The notes under the pieces: generated by a model
What the model was told of the DNA's origin: nothing
The model's database searches: none
Seen by the model: the letters and a program-made list of their open reading frames with translations, nothing else
Shown here: one piece after another, positions 1 to 12,200 of the stretch
Layout of the letters: the number at the start of each line of letters is the position of its first letter
Numbering within the stretch: position 1 is the first letter of the stretch
From: Sclerurus mexicanus
Taxonomy: Eukaryota; Chordata; Aves; Passeriformes; Furnariidae
Length of the DNA: 64,000 nucleotides
Assembly (NCBI GenBank): GCA_013396755.1
Contig: VWZF01005682.1
Location: 368,050-432,049 of the forward strand
Reading direction: 5' to 3'
Translations under genes and position numbers: made by a program

Positions 1-2237
1 GCTCTGAAAAGGTGAGGCACGGGAGACGTCTGAATGGTGGCTCGGTGTGCTCTTTGGCTGGGGGAGCTTGTTTCAAAAAACAGCTTTTAGTTGTCAGGGG
101 TTGTAGTAAAAAAAAAAAAAAAAAGGCAAATTATTTTTTAAATCCTGGGGGTTTCTTTTTGGGGTAAACTNNNNNNNNNNNNNNNNNNNNNNNNNNNNNN
201 NNNNNNNNNNNNNNNNNNNNNNNNNNNGGGGGGGGGGAAGGCTGACTTATGCTATGAATATGTCAAACGATCAGTGGGTTTTATTGGTTATGGCAGTGTG
301 TTGTGGTGCTTTTCATGTGCTTCTGTTATTGTCTTTCCTGATCAGTGCTCTTCAATTGTTTTGAGTTTTTTTCTTCGTTTGTCTGTGTGTGGGATAATAT
401 TTTTGTGTGTGGTTTGTTTTTGTTTGGTTGGTTGGTTTTGGTGTTTTGGTTTGGTTTTTTTTGGTAGTTGTTTGATAATTAAAATTCCCAATCTGTGATA
501 TAGTTGAAATTGTAACATCTTGAAAGTAAATGAAAATATTTTATCAGAATTCTCAGAGCACTGGTTGTATCTTGTAAGACCTAAGACATGTGAGGGTTGT
601 TTAAAAAGAGATAAAAATCTTCAAACTTAGCACTTTTAATAGTTACACTTACTGATAAAGTACTCAAGTTTACCCTGGTGTCAGACAGTTGGGATCCTTG
701 CATCCTAAGAGGTAGAGTCTGTTAATTGTTGATACTGAAAACAAATTTAATTTAATAGAAGTAATTTAAAAAATAGTTCCTGCTTTATTCAGTAATGTTG
801 ACATTGGCATTACGTATAAAGCCTGCTTACACACCAGTTTTGCTGAAGAAGAGGGAAAAAAGAAAACCCTATCAGATACTGAAAGGAGTATTTTTCTAAG
901 CACTGGCATAATCAAATGCTAAATAGTTTAAATTCAACGTATTATTTTTGGCCTGAAACATTATTCTTCAGTTAAAAGGGAAATTCTATGTGGGTTTTAA
1001 TTTCTTCTGCTTTCCCTTGGTCTGAAGGGTATCTGGATGGGATCTGCACTCTGAGTCACCTCACTTTTCCATGTAGGGAGCGTAGAGGTCAACTGCACAG
1101 GGTTGCAGAGAACAACACACCTGTAACTTCCTTTTCACAGAGTGCAGAGGAGGGTGACTGGAACCCTGCAAATGCTTTTGTGTGGAGACTTCTCCCTGAT
1201 ATGGGGAGAAGGCATGAGGTACTCCTTGGTGAAGTGCCTTTTAATGATGCGCATGTTGGAGTAGGGCATCCCTTTGATTTCCCTGCTTTCTGTCATGTGC
1301 TCTGCAGGTCCATGACATACTTGAGGCAGTGGATGGGGGGCGGGGGGCAAATGTGTAGCTCTTACAAGGAATTTTGGAGGAAACATTTTGCTTTGCTGTG
1401 TGTGCCTTACTCCTTTGTTGGAATTAGCCCCTGAGTATCTGCACTAAACTGCTTGCCTGATATAGTTAACAGTGGTTTGCCAATATGGTAAATTCAGCCT
1501 TAGGGGTAGAAGTACTGAATTGGAAGTGTCATGACTGCAGAAAGTTAAGTGCTGATCTGCTATAAACCTGCTCAGTCAGTTCAAATGCATTCAAAACTTT
1601 GGTCAACTTATACTGGCAGGCTGTATGCCAGGTTGAGTATTGTCTATCTGTGACTCTTCTCACTTTATGCTGGGTCAGCCATGTTGCTGTTGTGAACCAC
1701 ACATAGTGTATTCTATCAAATTAGATGACGTGACCATTCTTGCTCCCAGCTGGTAGAGCTGGGAGATCAAGCAGCACATGGATCACTCCACATTTGTGGA
1801 GTTGGGACCTCATAGATTTAGCTTATACCTTGTATGCAGCTAAATTAGGCTTGTGCTTGCAGCTACAGATGGTGGTTCATTGAATTCTTTTCTACTTCAT
1901 TGTTGCTGTTTTGGCAGGTACAGACATACAGTTCAGCTTTTTCTCTCATATATGCCTTATAGATGTGTTTAGTCCTTCTACTGTGGAGAGTTTCTTTTGG
2001 TCACCTGCCTTTTGGAGTGAAATGAGAGGTGCAGAGCTGAGATGCCAGTGCTCTTCAGACAGTGCATGTTTCTAGGGAGATTTTCAGACAGTCAGAAATG
2101 TAGGCAGTGGTTAGGTGATGGTCAGCAGGCATCAGAATAGTGTTCTTCTTGCCAGGATGACTGTGAGACTGAGATTATCATTAGCAGAGCGCTGTTGTTT
2201 TATAACCAAATTGTCTGCCTCTGTGTTCTTGTTGCAG
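1..2237. other. 5' flank or first-intron DNA, no supported gene
   Basis: This stretch holds a 57-base N gap (171-227) followed by a run of ten G, then GT-rich low-complexity sequence around 395-475. Short open frames occur, for example 988-1434, but none shows a family motif or a phase-consistent pair of splice sites. It probably lies upstream of, or inside the first intron of, RUBCNL. Confidence 0.5.
171..227. other. Assembly gap (57 N)
   Basis: A run of N is bordered on the right by ten consecutive G. Homopolymer G next to a gap is typical of a sequencing or assembly stop. Confidence 0.98.
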
Positions 2238-2346
2238 TTAAACCACAGAAGCCTAAAGGTGGATTTCACCGAGTCAACGTGTTCTTCAAATCCCTCAGCA
2301 AGGATTAGCTGCCTTGCTCCAACACCTCAAATCTCCATTCTCTCAG
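2238..2346 (+). CDS. RUBCNL: Candidate upstream exon of RUBCNL (5' UTR or N-terminal extension)
   Basis: A pyrimidine-rich tract ending TTGCAG precedes 2238, and a strong CAG/GTATG donor follows 2346. The 109-bp segment is open in the frame that enters at phase 0 and leaves at phase 1. That is the phase needed to join the exon at 5605, whose first two bases complete a codon. Joined this way, 36 codons are added with no stop and run straight into the open start of the next exon. Nothing in these residues is recognisable, and the human start codon aligns farther downstream at 5748. The segment could therefore be a 5' UTR exon that happens to be open, a true bird-specific N-terminal extension, or chance. 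No in-frame ATG for it was identified upstream. Confidence 0.4.
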
Positions 2347-2770
2347 GTATGCTAGTTTGTTTTAAAATGCCTCTGTCTGGGAAGTTTTGCTGGTGCTTGT
2401 AGTGCTAACAAAAGCTATCAGTGTTTGAGTGGACTAAACAACTACTTCAAGTCTGATTGAAGAGGGTTCTTTGTTTATTGTGTGAGGTAGAATGTCAATA
2501 TATATTACTCAATTTGAAAGTATGAGAGCTTTTTGTCTTTTAAATGGTAGTTTGGCCATTTTACTTATGTTGACATTTTGTGTGCTTACAAGTGAAATAC
2601 TTGAACTGTTCAGATGATGCTTGGAAGGTCACCTTCTTGTTCATTCAGGAAATAGTTTCTTGGATTTTAACAGATTATCATAATTACTCACATGTGTATC
2701 AGTTACAAAACTGATTTTGAGATTTTTTTGTTTTTTAATTGGAACTGACCTATTTCTGATAGTACCTTAA

Positions 2771-2858
2771 AATGGGATGTTTGGGTTTGGTTGTTTGGGT
2801 TTTTTCCTTGTTTGGTTGGTTTAGTTTTTTGTTTTGTTTTTGTGGGGTTGGGTTTTCT
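2771..2858. repeat. GT-rich low-complexity tract
   Basis: The top strand here is almost only G and T in irregular TTTGG and GGTT runs. It has no fixed repeat unit. It lies just upstream of the large CR1 copy. Confidence 0.7.
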
Positions 2859-2985
2859 TTAAGCTTAACAGAACAGAAGCACAAGTTAAATTTTTAAAAC
2901 TTGTTCTTTTTTCTCTTACAATCCACTGAGAACAAGTATTTAGCAGATTTAGTCAGTGTGTTTATATGATTAGTGCTAGAGATGT

Positions 2986-3972
2986 ACCATGATGCTAGAG
3001 GAGGAAAGCAGATGGAAAGGCTGCTGGAGTGGCTTTGCAATAGGAGAGCGGAGCAGAAGAACTGAAGACAGCTGGGGGATCAAGCATGCCCTCAGCATGT
3101 TTGCAAATGATACCAAGCTGTGTGGTTTAGTCAACAGACTGGAGGGAAGGGATGCCATCCAGATGGACCTTGACAGGCCTGAGAGGTGGGCCTGTGCTAA
3201 CCTCATGAAGACTCAACAAGGCCACTTTTAAGGTCCCGTGTATGGATAGGGGCAATTCCAAGCACAAATACAGGCTGGGTGGAGAACAGATTGAGAGCAG
3301 CCCTGGGGAGAAATACTTGCAGTGTTGGTTGATGAGAAGCTCAGTATGACCCAGGGGTGTGTGCTTGCAACCCAGAGAGCCAGCTGCATCCTGGACTGCA
3401 TCAGAAGTAGCATGGCCAGCAGAGAGAGATAATTCTGCTCCTCTGCTCTTGTGAGACCCCAGCTGGAGTGCTGCATCCAGCTCTTCGGCCCAACAACATA
3501 AGAAGGACATGGACATGTTGGAGCAAGTCCAGAGGAGGGTCATGAAGATGATCAGAGGGCTGGAGTACCTCTCCCATGAAGACAGACTGAGAGAATTGGG
3601 GCTGTTCAGCCTGGAGAAGAGAAGGCTCTGTAGAAACCTTCTGGCAGCCTTTCAGTATCTTAAGGGGGACAAGAAGAATGTAGGAGAGGGATAAGAGCAT
3701 GTAGTGACAGGACAAGGGGGAATAGTTTTAAATTGAAAGGGTAGATTTAGATTGGATATTAGGAAGAAATTCTTTGCTGGAAGAGTGGTGATGCATTGAA
3801 TCAGGTTGCCCAGAGAAGTTGTTGATGCCCCATCCCTGGAAGTGTTCAAAGCCAGGTTGGATGGGGCTTTGAGTAGCCTGGTCTATTGGAAAGTGTCTGT
3901 GCCCAGGGGGGTTTAAACTAGGTGATCTTTCAAGTCTCTTTCAACCCATACAAATCTATGATTTTTTTTTTT
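2986..3972 (+). mobile_element. CR1 LINE, 5'-truncated copy with 3' end
   Basis: The sequence follows the 3' part of a bird CR1 element in order. Around 3100-3200 a reverse transcriptase segment reads FANDTKLCG, followed by an EGRDAIQ-like stretch. At about 3510-3690 the characteristic VQRRVMKMIRGLEYLSHEDRLRELGLFSLEKRR-type region appears. It then passes through the conserved 3' UTR (3770-3940) to end in ATCTATGATT and a T run near 3972. The RT active-site motif, normally FADD, reads FAND here. In-frame stops follow just after 3228, so the copy is dead. The 5' boundary is approximate, because 2986-3060 matches poorly. The copy lies between the candidate upstream exon and the first firm RUBCNL exon. 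Confidence 0.9.
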
Positions 3973-5604
3973 TTTCATTCTCACACTAAGTGTTTTGCAT
4001 GGAAAAGATGATGTTTGCAGCCCAAGTTAAGGTATTCACGTGCAATTGAAATGTCAATAATTACCAAAATAGCTTTCTTTTCCTGAAAAAATTGCAATAT
4101 GTTTGTTTGAAAGTTAGCTAGTTTTAATTTTCCCATTCCTGCTCTTATGCTGCCATGGCTGGCTGCATTGGCAGGGTGTTTCTTTGCAGGTGCAGCCAAT
4201 AAAATATGCAGCTTTGCTGCTACTTCTGCAAGAGCTTTGTCCTGATAAGTGGAAGGGACTGATCCCAGTTACTGACATACTCTTCAGCTGTTTTTGACCT
4301 GGCTTTACTATGATAGCTTTGCTAGCAGCTCTTGCAGTCTGGCTTATACATGATGTTCTCAATTTTTTCAGCTTTTTCTTGATGAGGACTAGTCTATATA
4401 AATAGACTTGCTATTCCAAAGTAAGGGGTGGTTCTTTTTTTGGTTTTGATCCCTTCTTTGGTAAACTTTCTTATCATGTAGATTGAGTGCATGCTGGCTT
4501 GCAGGTGAGTGACTCATGGAGAAGTTTACTGTTTTCTGTTGAGGTATGTCTAAGGAGGGCAACCTCCGGGCAAAGTCTGTAGTCTACAAGACTTACTGCT
4601 TTTCTCACTAGCAGAGTTTAACATTCCTTGTTGTCCTGGAAATTATTCTTCTTGATTGTATCTATTCTTAGAATTTTACAACTGCTTATCTTACCCAAAG
4701 GAGACAGTTGTTAACTTCATTGTGTTGATGTGGTCAATGGTTCCTTCTTGAACATACACCTTGTGTCTAATCTCTCAATTACGTGGATTGTGGCAGTTCC
4801 TTTGGGGCTTTTTTGTTCAAGATATAGGCCTTCAATTTATTCTTCAATAGCTACTGGTAGCAGTGTGTGCTTTGGTGCCCTGAAAATGTTGCCATATCTC
4901 CCGCTAAAAGCAGTTTTTCCATCTTCTGTTGAACTACAGTTTTGCAGTAGGTCACACAGGATCTTGGCAGGCAGTGCTTTTGATTCCTTCAGAGGCACTA
5001 TAATGAGCTTGCTGTGACAGAGGTTAGTTTTTTATGTAAGGTTCATGTAAGTGTTGCCACTCTTATAAGTAGTGGACTGAAGGTTACTTTAGCCATTTCC
5101 ACATGAGAAAGAGTGTCTGACTGAACTGAAACACACAAGCACTTGACCTTTTATTACCCGATGACTAAGGGTATTTTTTTTCTTTCTGCTCTATTGATCC
5201 TCCATGTGTTGCTATAATGTAATCTTCTCTTTTACTGGCGATAGGACCAGTGCCTGTATCAGTAACTGTACCTCATCCTGTTTTGTAGAACAATGATGTT
5301 TTTGAGCGTGCTGACAATCAGTCACCATTAAAGTCTCAGCTAATTGTGTCTGGCTAGCAGCAGAGTACTTTACTGTTGGTTTATTACCTAGCCTTATCAA
5401 TGACAGAATTGCTTCCTGGGTGCTGAAAGCAAGAGCTTTCTTGTAGGAATAGGCATCAGCAAGTGGTGAGTGAATTCATCTCTTTCCTGTTGTCTTGCCT
5501 GTGTCAAAAGTAATGTGCATTTTATTCACATTGTATATTAATCTTTTCTTAGGACTAACCTCTTTGTTTTCCTAACTTCTTTGTTTCTTCCCTTTTCTGA
5601 ACAG

Positions 5605-6267
5605 ATGAATCTTCACGGCCAGCAGTGATTGGACATGCTGGAAGTTTTGGGTCATATCCAAACAGTGCTGAAGCTATCAAAGACATTCTCATGTCTGTTT
5701 TAAATGCATCTGGTTTGAAGCCCTCTTTGGTGCTGGAGCAGGGCACAATGCAGGGAGCAGAGCATCTGGACAGTGATGTAGAACAGTGGGAAGAAAGCAG
5801 TGCTGGGGATAGCCATGATGACAGCGACAGTGATTCTGCACATCACAATGCCGCCTGCACACAAACAGACATTCGGTTTACAAGGCACCGTGCGTGTTGG
5901 AACAACACACACTGTGATTCCCCCAAACCTTCGCTGGATACTTTCCTTTGTCCCCACTCCTCTGACGGAGATCCTGCTGCTTCCTCCTTGAATAGTTTTT
6001 CAGACATATCCCCTCTGAAGCATGACTGCTTTACCCAGGTGACGTTAACAGGAGGCACTGTCATATCAGCTGTTGTACATTCTGGAAAAGAATGTTGTAC
6101 CTTCCCCGAAAGAGACTTGACTTTGACGAGTTTTCTTTCTGCTTCATCTGTTGGTAAGCCAGCAGATCTAGTGCAATACCCTGATGCTTTGGAGCCTGTG
6201 CCTGTCAACAACAATGACAGCAATTCTCCCAGTGGCCTTTCCCAGTCAGAGCCAGTCAACCCAACAG
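5605..6267 (+). CDS. RUBCNL: RUBCNL coding exon 1 (contains the start codon)
   Basis: The acceptor is a strong pyrimidine tract ending GAACAG at 5604. The donor is CAG/GTAACT after 6267 (phase 1 out). Three starts are possible: the ATG at 5748 (AxxATG context, aligned with the human start), the ATG at 5691 (weak context, 673 aa), or an upstream exon, since the frame stays open to 5607. The segment TDIRFTRHRACW near 5866-5901 corresponds to human LDIRLMRHKAVW. The rest is Ser/Pro/Asp-rich and poorly conserved. A second in-phase donor lies 12 bp downstream. Confidence 0.9.
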
Positions 6268-9200
6268 GTAACTTTACAGGTGTGTTTTTATTGTAAGATT
6301 TCTGCACTAGGAAAGACAACTGTAATTGAAGTGGACCTTGTTTATGGTGATTGTGAATTAGACAAATGCTGTCAATCCAAATGGGAATTGCAAAAGGAGA
6401 GAGGGGAGAAAGAGAAAGCTTAAAAACCAAGAAGAAACCAGAGGGATAGGCTTGGTAAAATGGGAGAAACTCATGCTTGCAGTAGACATCTCTCATGGGG
6501 CAGAAATGCTTCTGTAGTACGCAACTGTTGGTAAAATGTAAAAATTGCTGAGCTGTGAGCAATGTAGAACATCCACTGGATGAGCTTTCTACCAACATTG
6601 TCTTGTCTTCACTGTTACCTTTCTCCCAATAGCAGAGAGCATGGATATGGGCATTGGGTAGTGATTCACTGGTGTGTGCGGGCTCCCAGGGTCACCTTGT
6701 GTTTGACGTGAGCTGGAGGAGAGGGAGTCCTTGGATTCTGGCATTTTGGAATCAGGGCATTAAGATTCATTCTTGTTATGACTAAATAGGCTTGTGCCGG
6801 AGTGGGACTGTTTTTCCTTTCCCCCTTTCCAAGTGTACCTGAGATCTTGGAGACACAAACCCCCAGTCAGTAGAGCACAGGATCTTTTTATCCCTCACCA
6901 GTTTCCAGCCATATGGCTGTCCCTCCCATACTTGTGTTGTCTGTGAAGGTACACCAGCTGGGAGCTGCTAGCAGAGAGTGCCCTGTGAGCAGGGTGCTGC
7001 CTGTCCCTGCAGTGTCAAGGGCCTCGGGGCAGCGCAGGCCCATAGGAAAGGAGTTGTTCAGTGGGAATGTTCAGCACTGGAAATGGATGGGGGAGCAGCT
7101 GGCCTGGCTGTGGGTGAGGCACTGAAACAGGTTCCCTAGGGAAGTTGTGGATGCCCCATGCCTGGCAGTGTTCAAGAGCAGGTTAGAGGGGATCCTGAGC
7201 AACCTGATTTGGTGAGTCGCATCTCTGCCCATGGCAGGTAGTTGGAACTAGATCTTTAAGGTCCCTTCCAACCCAAACCATTCTACGATGATAGACAATG
7301 AGTCCTGGAAAAGTGTTGCAACTGAGACCTGTTTTTTCTATTGGGTTAAAAGCAAACAGGGATGAGTTCTCATCCTGCCTTTCTATTAGAAATGAAGATG
7401 ACAGAGGCTAGGGTTTATTATTTTGTTTCTAGTTTGGTTTTTTATTTCTCCCTGTAGTCAATAGTAGTCCTAGTGACGCTCTGTTGAGAACCACTTCCAA
7501 GTTCTGACCCTTCCCAGTTATTCACTCGGAGATCCTCCGATGTGTCAAGGTGGCAGGAAGATCCCAAACAGGCACATGCTATTGCAGGACTGGAAGTTGT
7601 TAATAATTACAGCTTTGTCATCCAGGAGAGGCTGTCGTCAACAGTTAATACGGTGACGATTATTGTTGTTTCCTTCTGCGGGGTGTTTTGTTGGCTCTGT
7701 GCCTTTGAGAAGTGCCCGTCAGGGAGAAGGAAACCACACCCGGCAGTTTGGGCTGGCTGGGGGCAGTCACGCGGGTTTGGGTAGCTGGGTCTGGAAAATA
7801 CAGCCCGGGCTCTCAGGGTCAGTGGGGACTGCGAGGCACGTATGCAAGAACAAATAAATTGTGCGTGACTCGATCTTCTGGCACGAGTCGGACGTGTCAC
7901 AAGCTTGTGTTGGGTTAGTAGCACTGCTGGCTGTCCGGAAAGCAAAGGGAGGAATGTGGCAGCCAAGTGACTGAAGAAGTAGCATCCTTGATTTTACTTA
8001 AAAATACTCCTCATAGGAGCCAGGATCCTGTTAGACACTGTGCAGTGTGGTGGACTCTGTCTGCTTTAGACTCTGACCTGTTCTGTACAAAGTGAAAATT
8101 TCTGCATTTCATCATTCCTTGTTGTTTTTAGCTGTTTAACTTGCTACTGGGTAGCCTGGGGAATGAGGTCTTCTTTTCTTTGTTGTCTGGGACTATGAGG
8201 ATGTGAAAGGCAAAATGAATAAGAAGAAATAAAATGCCTAATTAGAAGGCAGGAACTATACAGTAGCTTTTCCTGACTTGCTATCCTTTTGATTGCTATC
8301 ACAGAGGTGGTGGTTTCTCACGGAATTGGTGATGAATGCACAAGATGTAAGAAAATTCTGTAATATAACTTAAATCAGAATAAGTAATTCAGTGGTATTT
8401 AGTGTTTTTGTTTAGTAGGATTTTTCTGCTGGTCCCATGAAATTTCTGTTAGGCCTTGTTCATACATTTAAGGGCCATTCTCTGATGGCCTCATGCAACC
8501 TTCTGAAAAGGCTCTGTCATTGTTAACAAAGAGTCTGTGACTGAGTTTGGTGTCTTTTGAGGGCTTTGTTGTGGTTGGTGTGTCACTGGCAATTCACAGG
8601 ACTTGTTCTTGCTTTTGACCTCTGTACCTCAAGGTCATTTCCTTCTTTGGCTCTTTAGGGCTCTTTTCTCAGTCCCAGCAGCCTACAGTGTTCAGAAGCA
8701 GAACAGCAACCCGATAATTTTTTTGCATCAGACACAGAGTTATGTCCCGCTGCTGGATGTGTTGGGCTTCTTCCTTGTGCTGCTTCTCACTTAACGTTCT
8801 TTTTACTTAAAGACACAAGTGCGATGCCAGAGGTGAGCAAAAAAAGAAAGCTCCCATTATATTTCAAAATTATATTCAAGATGAATTCCATCTTATATTT
8901 TAAAGAAAAAGAAATACTTTCCTCATTTCATTATTTTTGCTTATTATTTTTGGTTCGGAGAGTAATGTTTGTTATCTTAACAGATGAGAATGTATGCTTT
9001 TATCAAGTTGTAGAGCTTTTAACACTGCTTATCCAGTAAGATGAATCATCAAATAGATACAAAAATAGCCTAATTAGGCCATTAAATTTGTTTTGAAAAG
9101 TCATATTGTCAGCATTTTTGTTTTTGCTTCATGGTATACACAATGGAGGTATTAATAATTCTGTACAAAAACATGACATTTGTGTTTCTGCACTCAAACA

Positions 9201-12200
9201 CAGTATTGACTTTCCAGCCTGATGTCATTGATGCTCAGGGCAGTGTAACATGGTTTCTATAAATAAGGCAATATAAATAATCTAAATGAGTCCTGAGAGT
9301 CAGTGCTGCTTTGTTGGAGAAAAAGTTTTCATAAATTACAATCATATTTTGTGGGATCTCTTTAGCTTTTCTGTGAATTTCAAACAAATTTAAGAATCAA
9401 GTTGTTTGGGTTTTTTTTTAATACAGAGCCTTTGATTAAGCCATGCTATCTGCAAAGGCTTTAAATGGTGTGTGCAGTGACCATTTGCATACAATCTGTT
9501 TTATCCTGAAAATGTCACAAGAGTTAAACAGAAATTGCTTGAGTTTAAGGTCAAAGGAAAGGTAGTAAACACCAGTCAGTGTAAAAATAATGAGTTGCCT
9601 GCCTTCGTATTTCGTTAGTGTGTACATTCACAGACATTATATATAATCTTTATCATCTTTACAGAAATTTTCTTGTAGCAGTGGCTACAATTGCTTTGAA
9701 AACAAGAATCATAAGATACACTGATTTGGAATCATCAGGATCATTGAGTCTAACTCATGGACATGCTCAGGACACCCAGGAATCTCATCATGTGCCTGAG
9801 AGAGCATTATCCCAATGCTGCTGAGGGCAGGATCTCACACCTTCAGTTCTCTGGGAAATATTATAGACATTTACATATAAAAAGGGGCCATGGCTCATCT
9901 ATAAGAGAGCTGATGTGTGCTCTACTGTAAAGTGAAAAGTTCTTATTGGGGCAAAAGAGATTAATTTTGTTTCACATGCTCAACCATGCTCATCAGTGAG
10001 TGCCAGGAAAACAAAACTGCTGTTCTGGGAAGCATGGGGTACTGTGGCTAACACCACAGTTGGACATGTTGCCATGCAGTATGAGTTGCATTTGGAAACA
10101 GAAAGGAGATTTCCTTGGAGTATGGAAACATAACGTCAAAGTGTTTTCCAAACTTTCTGTAGTCACAGAGTGCCAGCAGTGATACAGGGAACCTTCTAAG
10201 CCTGATGCATCTCTCTGCATGCCCAGACAGCAGTGAGACTTCTTTTTCTTTCTGTGAATGAGCAGAGCACAGTGTCAGCTGGCTGTGTTGCCAGCTGCAG
10301 AGCATCGCTGTAAATCCAGCCTCAGGTTCTGGCTGTGGTTGTCCCCAGCAGCTCAGGCTGTAGCTGAGAGAGGACTGGTGTGGGAGTGCAGTGCTGTCAC
10401 TGCATGGCTTTTAAACTATGTTTCTCTGATAGTTGATGCTCATGCTTCAGGTTGCCAGAGTAGTTCAAAGGCCAATGTGTTCCTCACATTCTCTATGCCT
10501 TAACTTCCACCACAACCTCCAGCCCCAACAGTGTTCAGTTCTGGGGAAAAATGCTTTGCATTCTGGAAGGCACCCTGCATGCATCCTGGGAGCTGCAGAG
10601 AAATAACTAATAGAAGTTCTTGTTATACCCACAGGTTCTGCTTCTCCTTTAAACATAAGCGCTATACCCTTGAATCGTTCATTGCAGGACATCTGCATGC
10701 TTCCAGAGGATGTGGAGAAGGTGAGGACAAGTACTATCATCGTAATGTTTTTTCCATTTTATAGTGAGAAAACCAAATGACAGAAGATGTTTCTCAATTA
10801 AAGAACTTCCTGATAGATGTACTAATCTTTACAAATACTGTATTTTCCCTCTTCTTGCCCCCTGGGGGTGAATGTACAAACCTGACATGCCTATTTTATT
10901 ATTTATTTTCTACTCTGAATCCACTAATTACATATTTTAATAATGTTAAAAGAATGGAAATATTTAGGAACATGGTACATTTCCCCTTTTCATTCCATTA
11001 TTTTCCCACATATTCCTTGAGAAAAGTAGGATTCCTCTAGCAACTTGAAAGTTATATTAAAATGTGTTAAATGGATTTTGTTGCAGCTACATGCATGTGG
11101 ATGGGATTTACCTTGTACTTTTACTGTCATAAGATGGGGAGAAGCTGGTTTTGTGTGTGTGTGTGCTTATGATGAGCGTGTGAGATTGCTGTCAAAGAAG
11201 TACAATATGAACAACAAGCACAATAACTCCAAAACCTGCAGTAATTTAAGCAGTTTCTCATGGTTTCTAATAGGGGGCCCAGACAGTCTTAGGTGTGTTA
11301 CCAGATAGACAGTCCACTCAAGCTTATAAACAGAGCTAAAGATGAGGAGATAATGCTGTCATGCATCACTCTGTGTAATAAATATTAATCTTTTCTAACA
11401 GTGGGAAAAGAGATGTTAATGGGTTGCTATGAGTAGGACTTAATACAAAAGAACTCTAAAATGTGCCTAGAAAAGGATATTTTTTTTCTGGACTGTGGAT
11501 GTGCAGGTGGTCCCATGTCCTGGGCCTAAGAGGTAATATTCTTTGTACACAGCACTGGTTTGATTGGAGTGGCAAGTTTTGCCTTTGATTGGATGCTCTC
11601 AGCATCTTTAAGGTGCATTTCAAACAAAAAACCCCCACCCAATAAATCACACACCAAAACCCAACAAACATGCAAACTATTCATGTTGCTTTTTTATGAA
11701 AGGTGTTTCAGAAAGGAGACCATGTTTCTCTGTCCATAATGTGGGAACAAGAACAAAAGTAATTTGCTCTCAGTCATCAGGAAACCAATGAGTAGATATC
11801 TGGGTTAGAAACCACAGTCAGACAAGTATTGAGTGAGTCAAGATCATATCAGCTACTGCTACTGTGCGGTGGACTGGGGGCTGATGTGTTAAAAGATTGA
11901 CAGGTTAAAAGATAGCAAGAGCTCGGTCCATTATGAGCTTTATAAAAGCAGCAAACAACAAGCCCCAATCAAACAAAAAAACCCCAAATACAAAATGGTT
12001 TTAGGTTGTGAAATAATCTCTTTGAATTGTAGGACTGAAAACTAAGGTACGAGTTGTGTCTGCAAGTGACTGGTAGTTGTGTGCCAGGAAGGAAATGGGC
12101 CACATAATGTTAGAGGGACTTTCCATTGATCTTAGTGGGAGGGAACAGACCGCTTCCTAGGGTGAGCGAGCTAACAGTAGGCAAAGCCGAAAGCTGATAG

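Larger units (their letters stand above)
2347..5604 (+). other. Probable RUBCNL 5' intron
   Basis: Apart from the CR1 copy and GT-rich tract this is unique-looking non-coding DNA. If 2238-2346 is a real exon this is its downstream intron (GTATG to a pyrimidine-rich tract and CAG). Otherwise it is upstream flank or first-intron sequence. Confidence 0.5.
6268..10634 (+). other. RUBCNL intron 1
   Basis: A GT-AG intron, phase 1, of 4367 bp. It holds a CR1 3' fragment near 7113-7293, an antisense CR1 remnant near 9705-9850, and otherwise unique AT-rich sequence. A micro-exon-like segment at 8813-8832 was considered and rejected on phase. Confidence 0.85.

Noticed and set aside
1..11. Possible exon end (GAAAAG/GTGAGG) at the left edge of the window
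   Set aside because: Only 11 bases are visible and no frame or homology can be assessed.
988..1434. 148-codon open frame upstream of RUBCNL
   Set aside because: No motif, no phase-consistent splice sites, and ordinary length for chance in this composition.
5843..6598. 251-codon open frame on the minus strand
   Set aside because: Mostly the antisense shadow of RUBCNL coding exon 1.
8813..8832. A 20-bp micro-exon between TACTTAAAG and GAG/GTGAGC in RUBCNL intron 1
   Set aside because: It enters at phase 1 and leaves at phase 0. The homologous exon 2 (10635-10720) needs phase 1 input and matches the human sequence, so including the micro-exon would break the frame.
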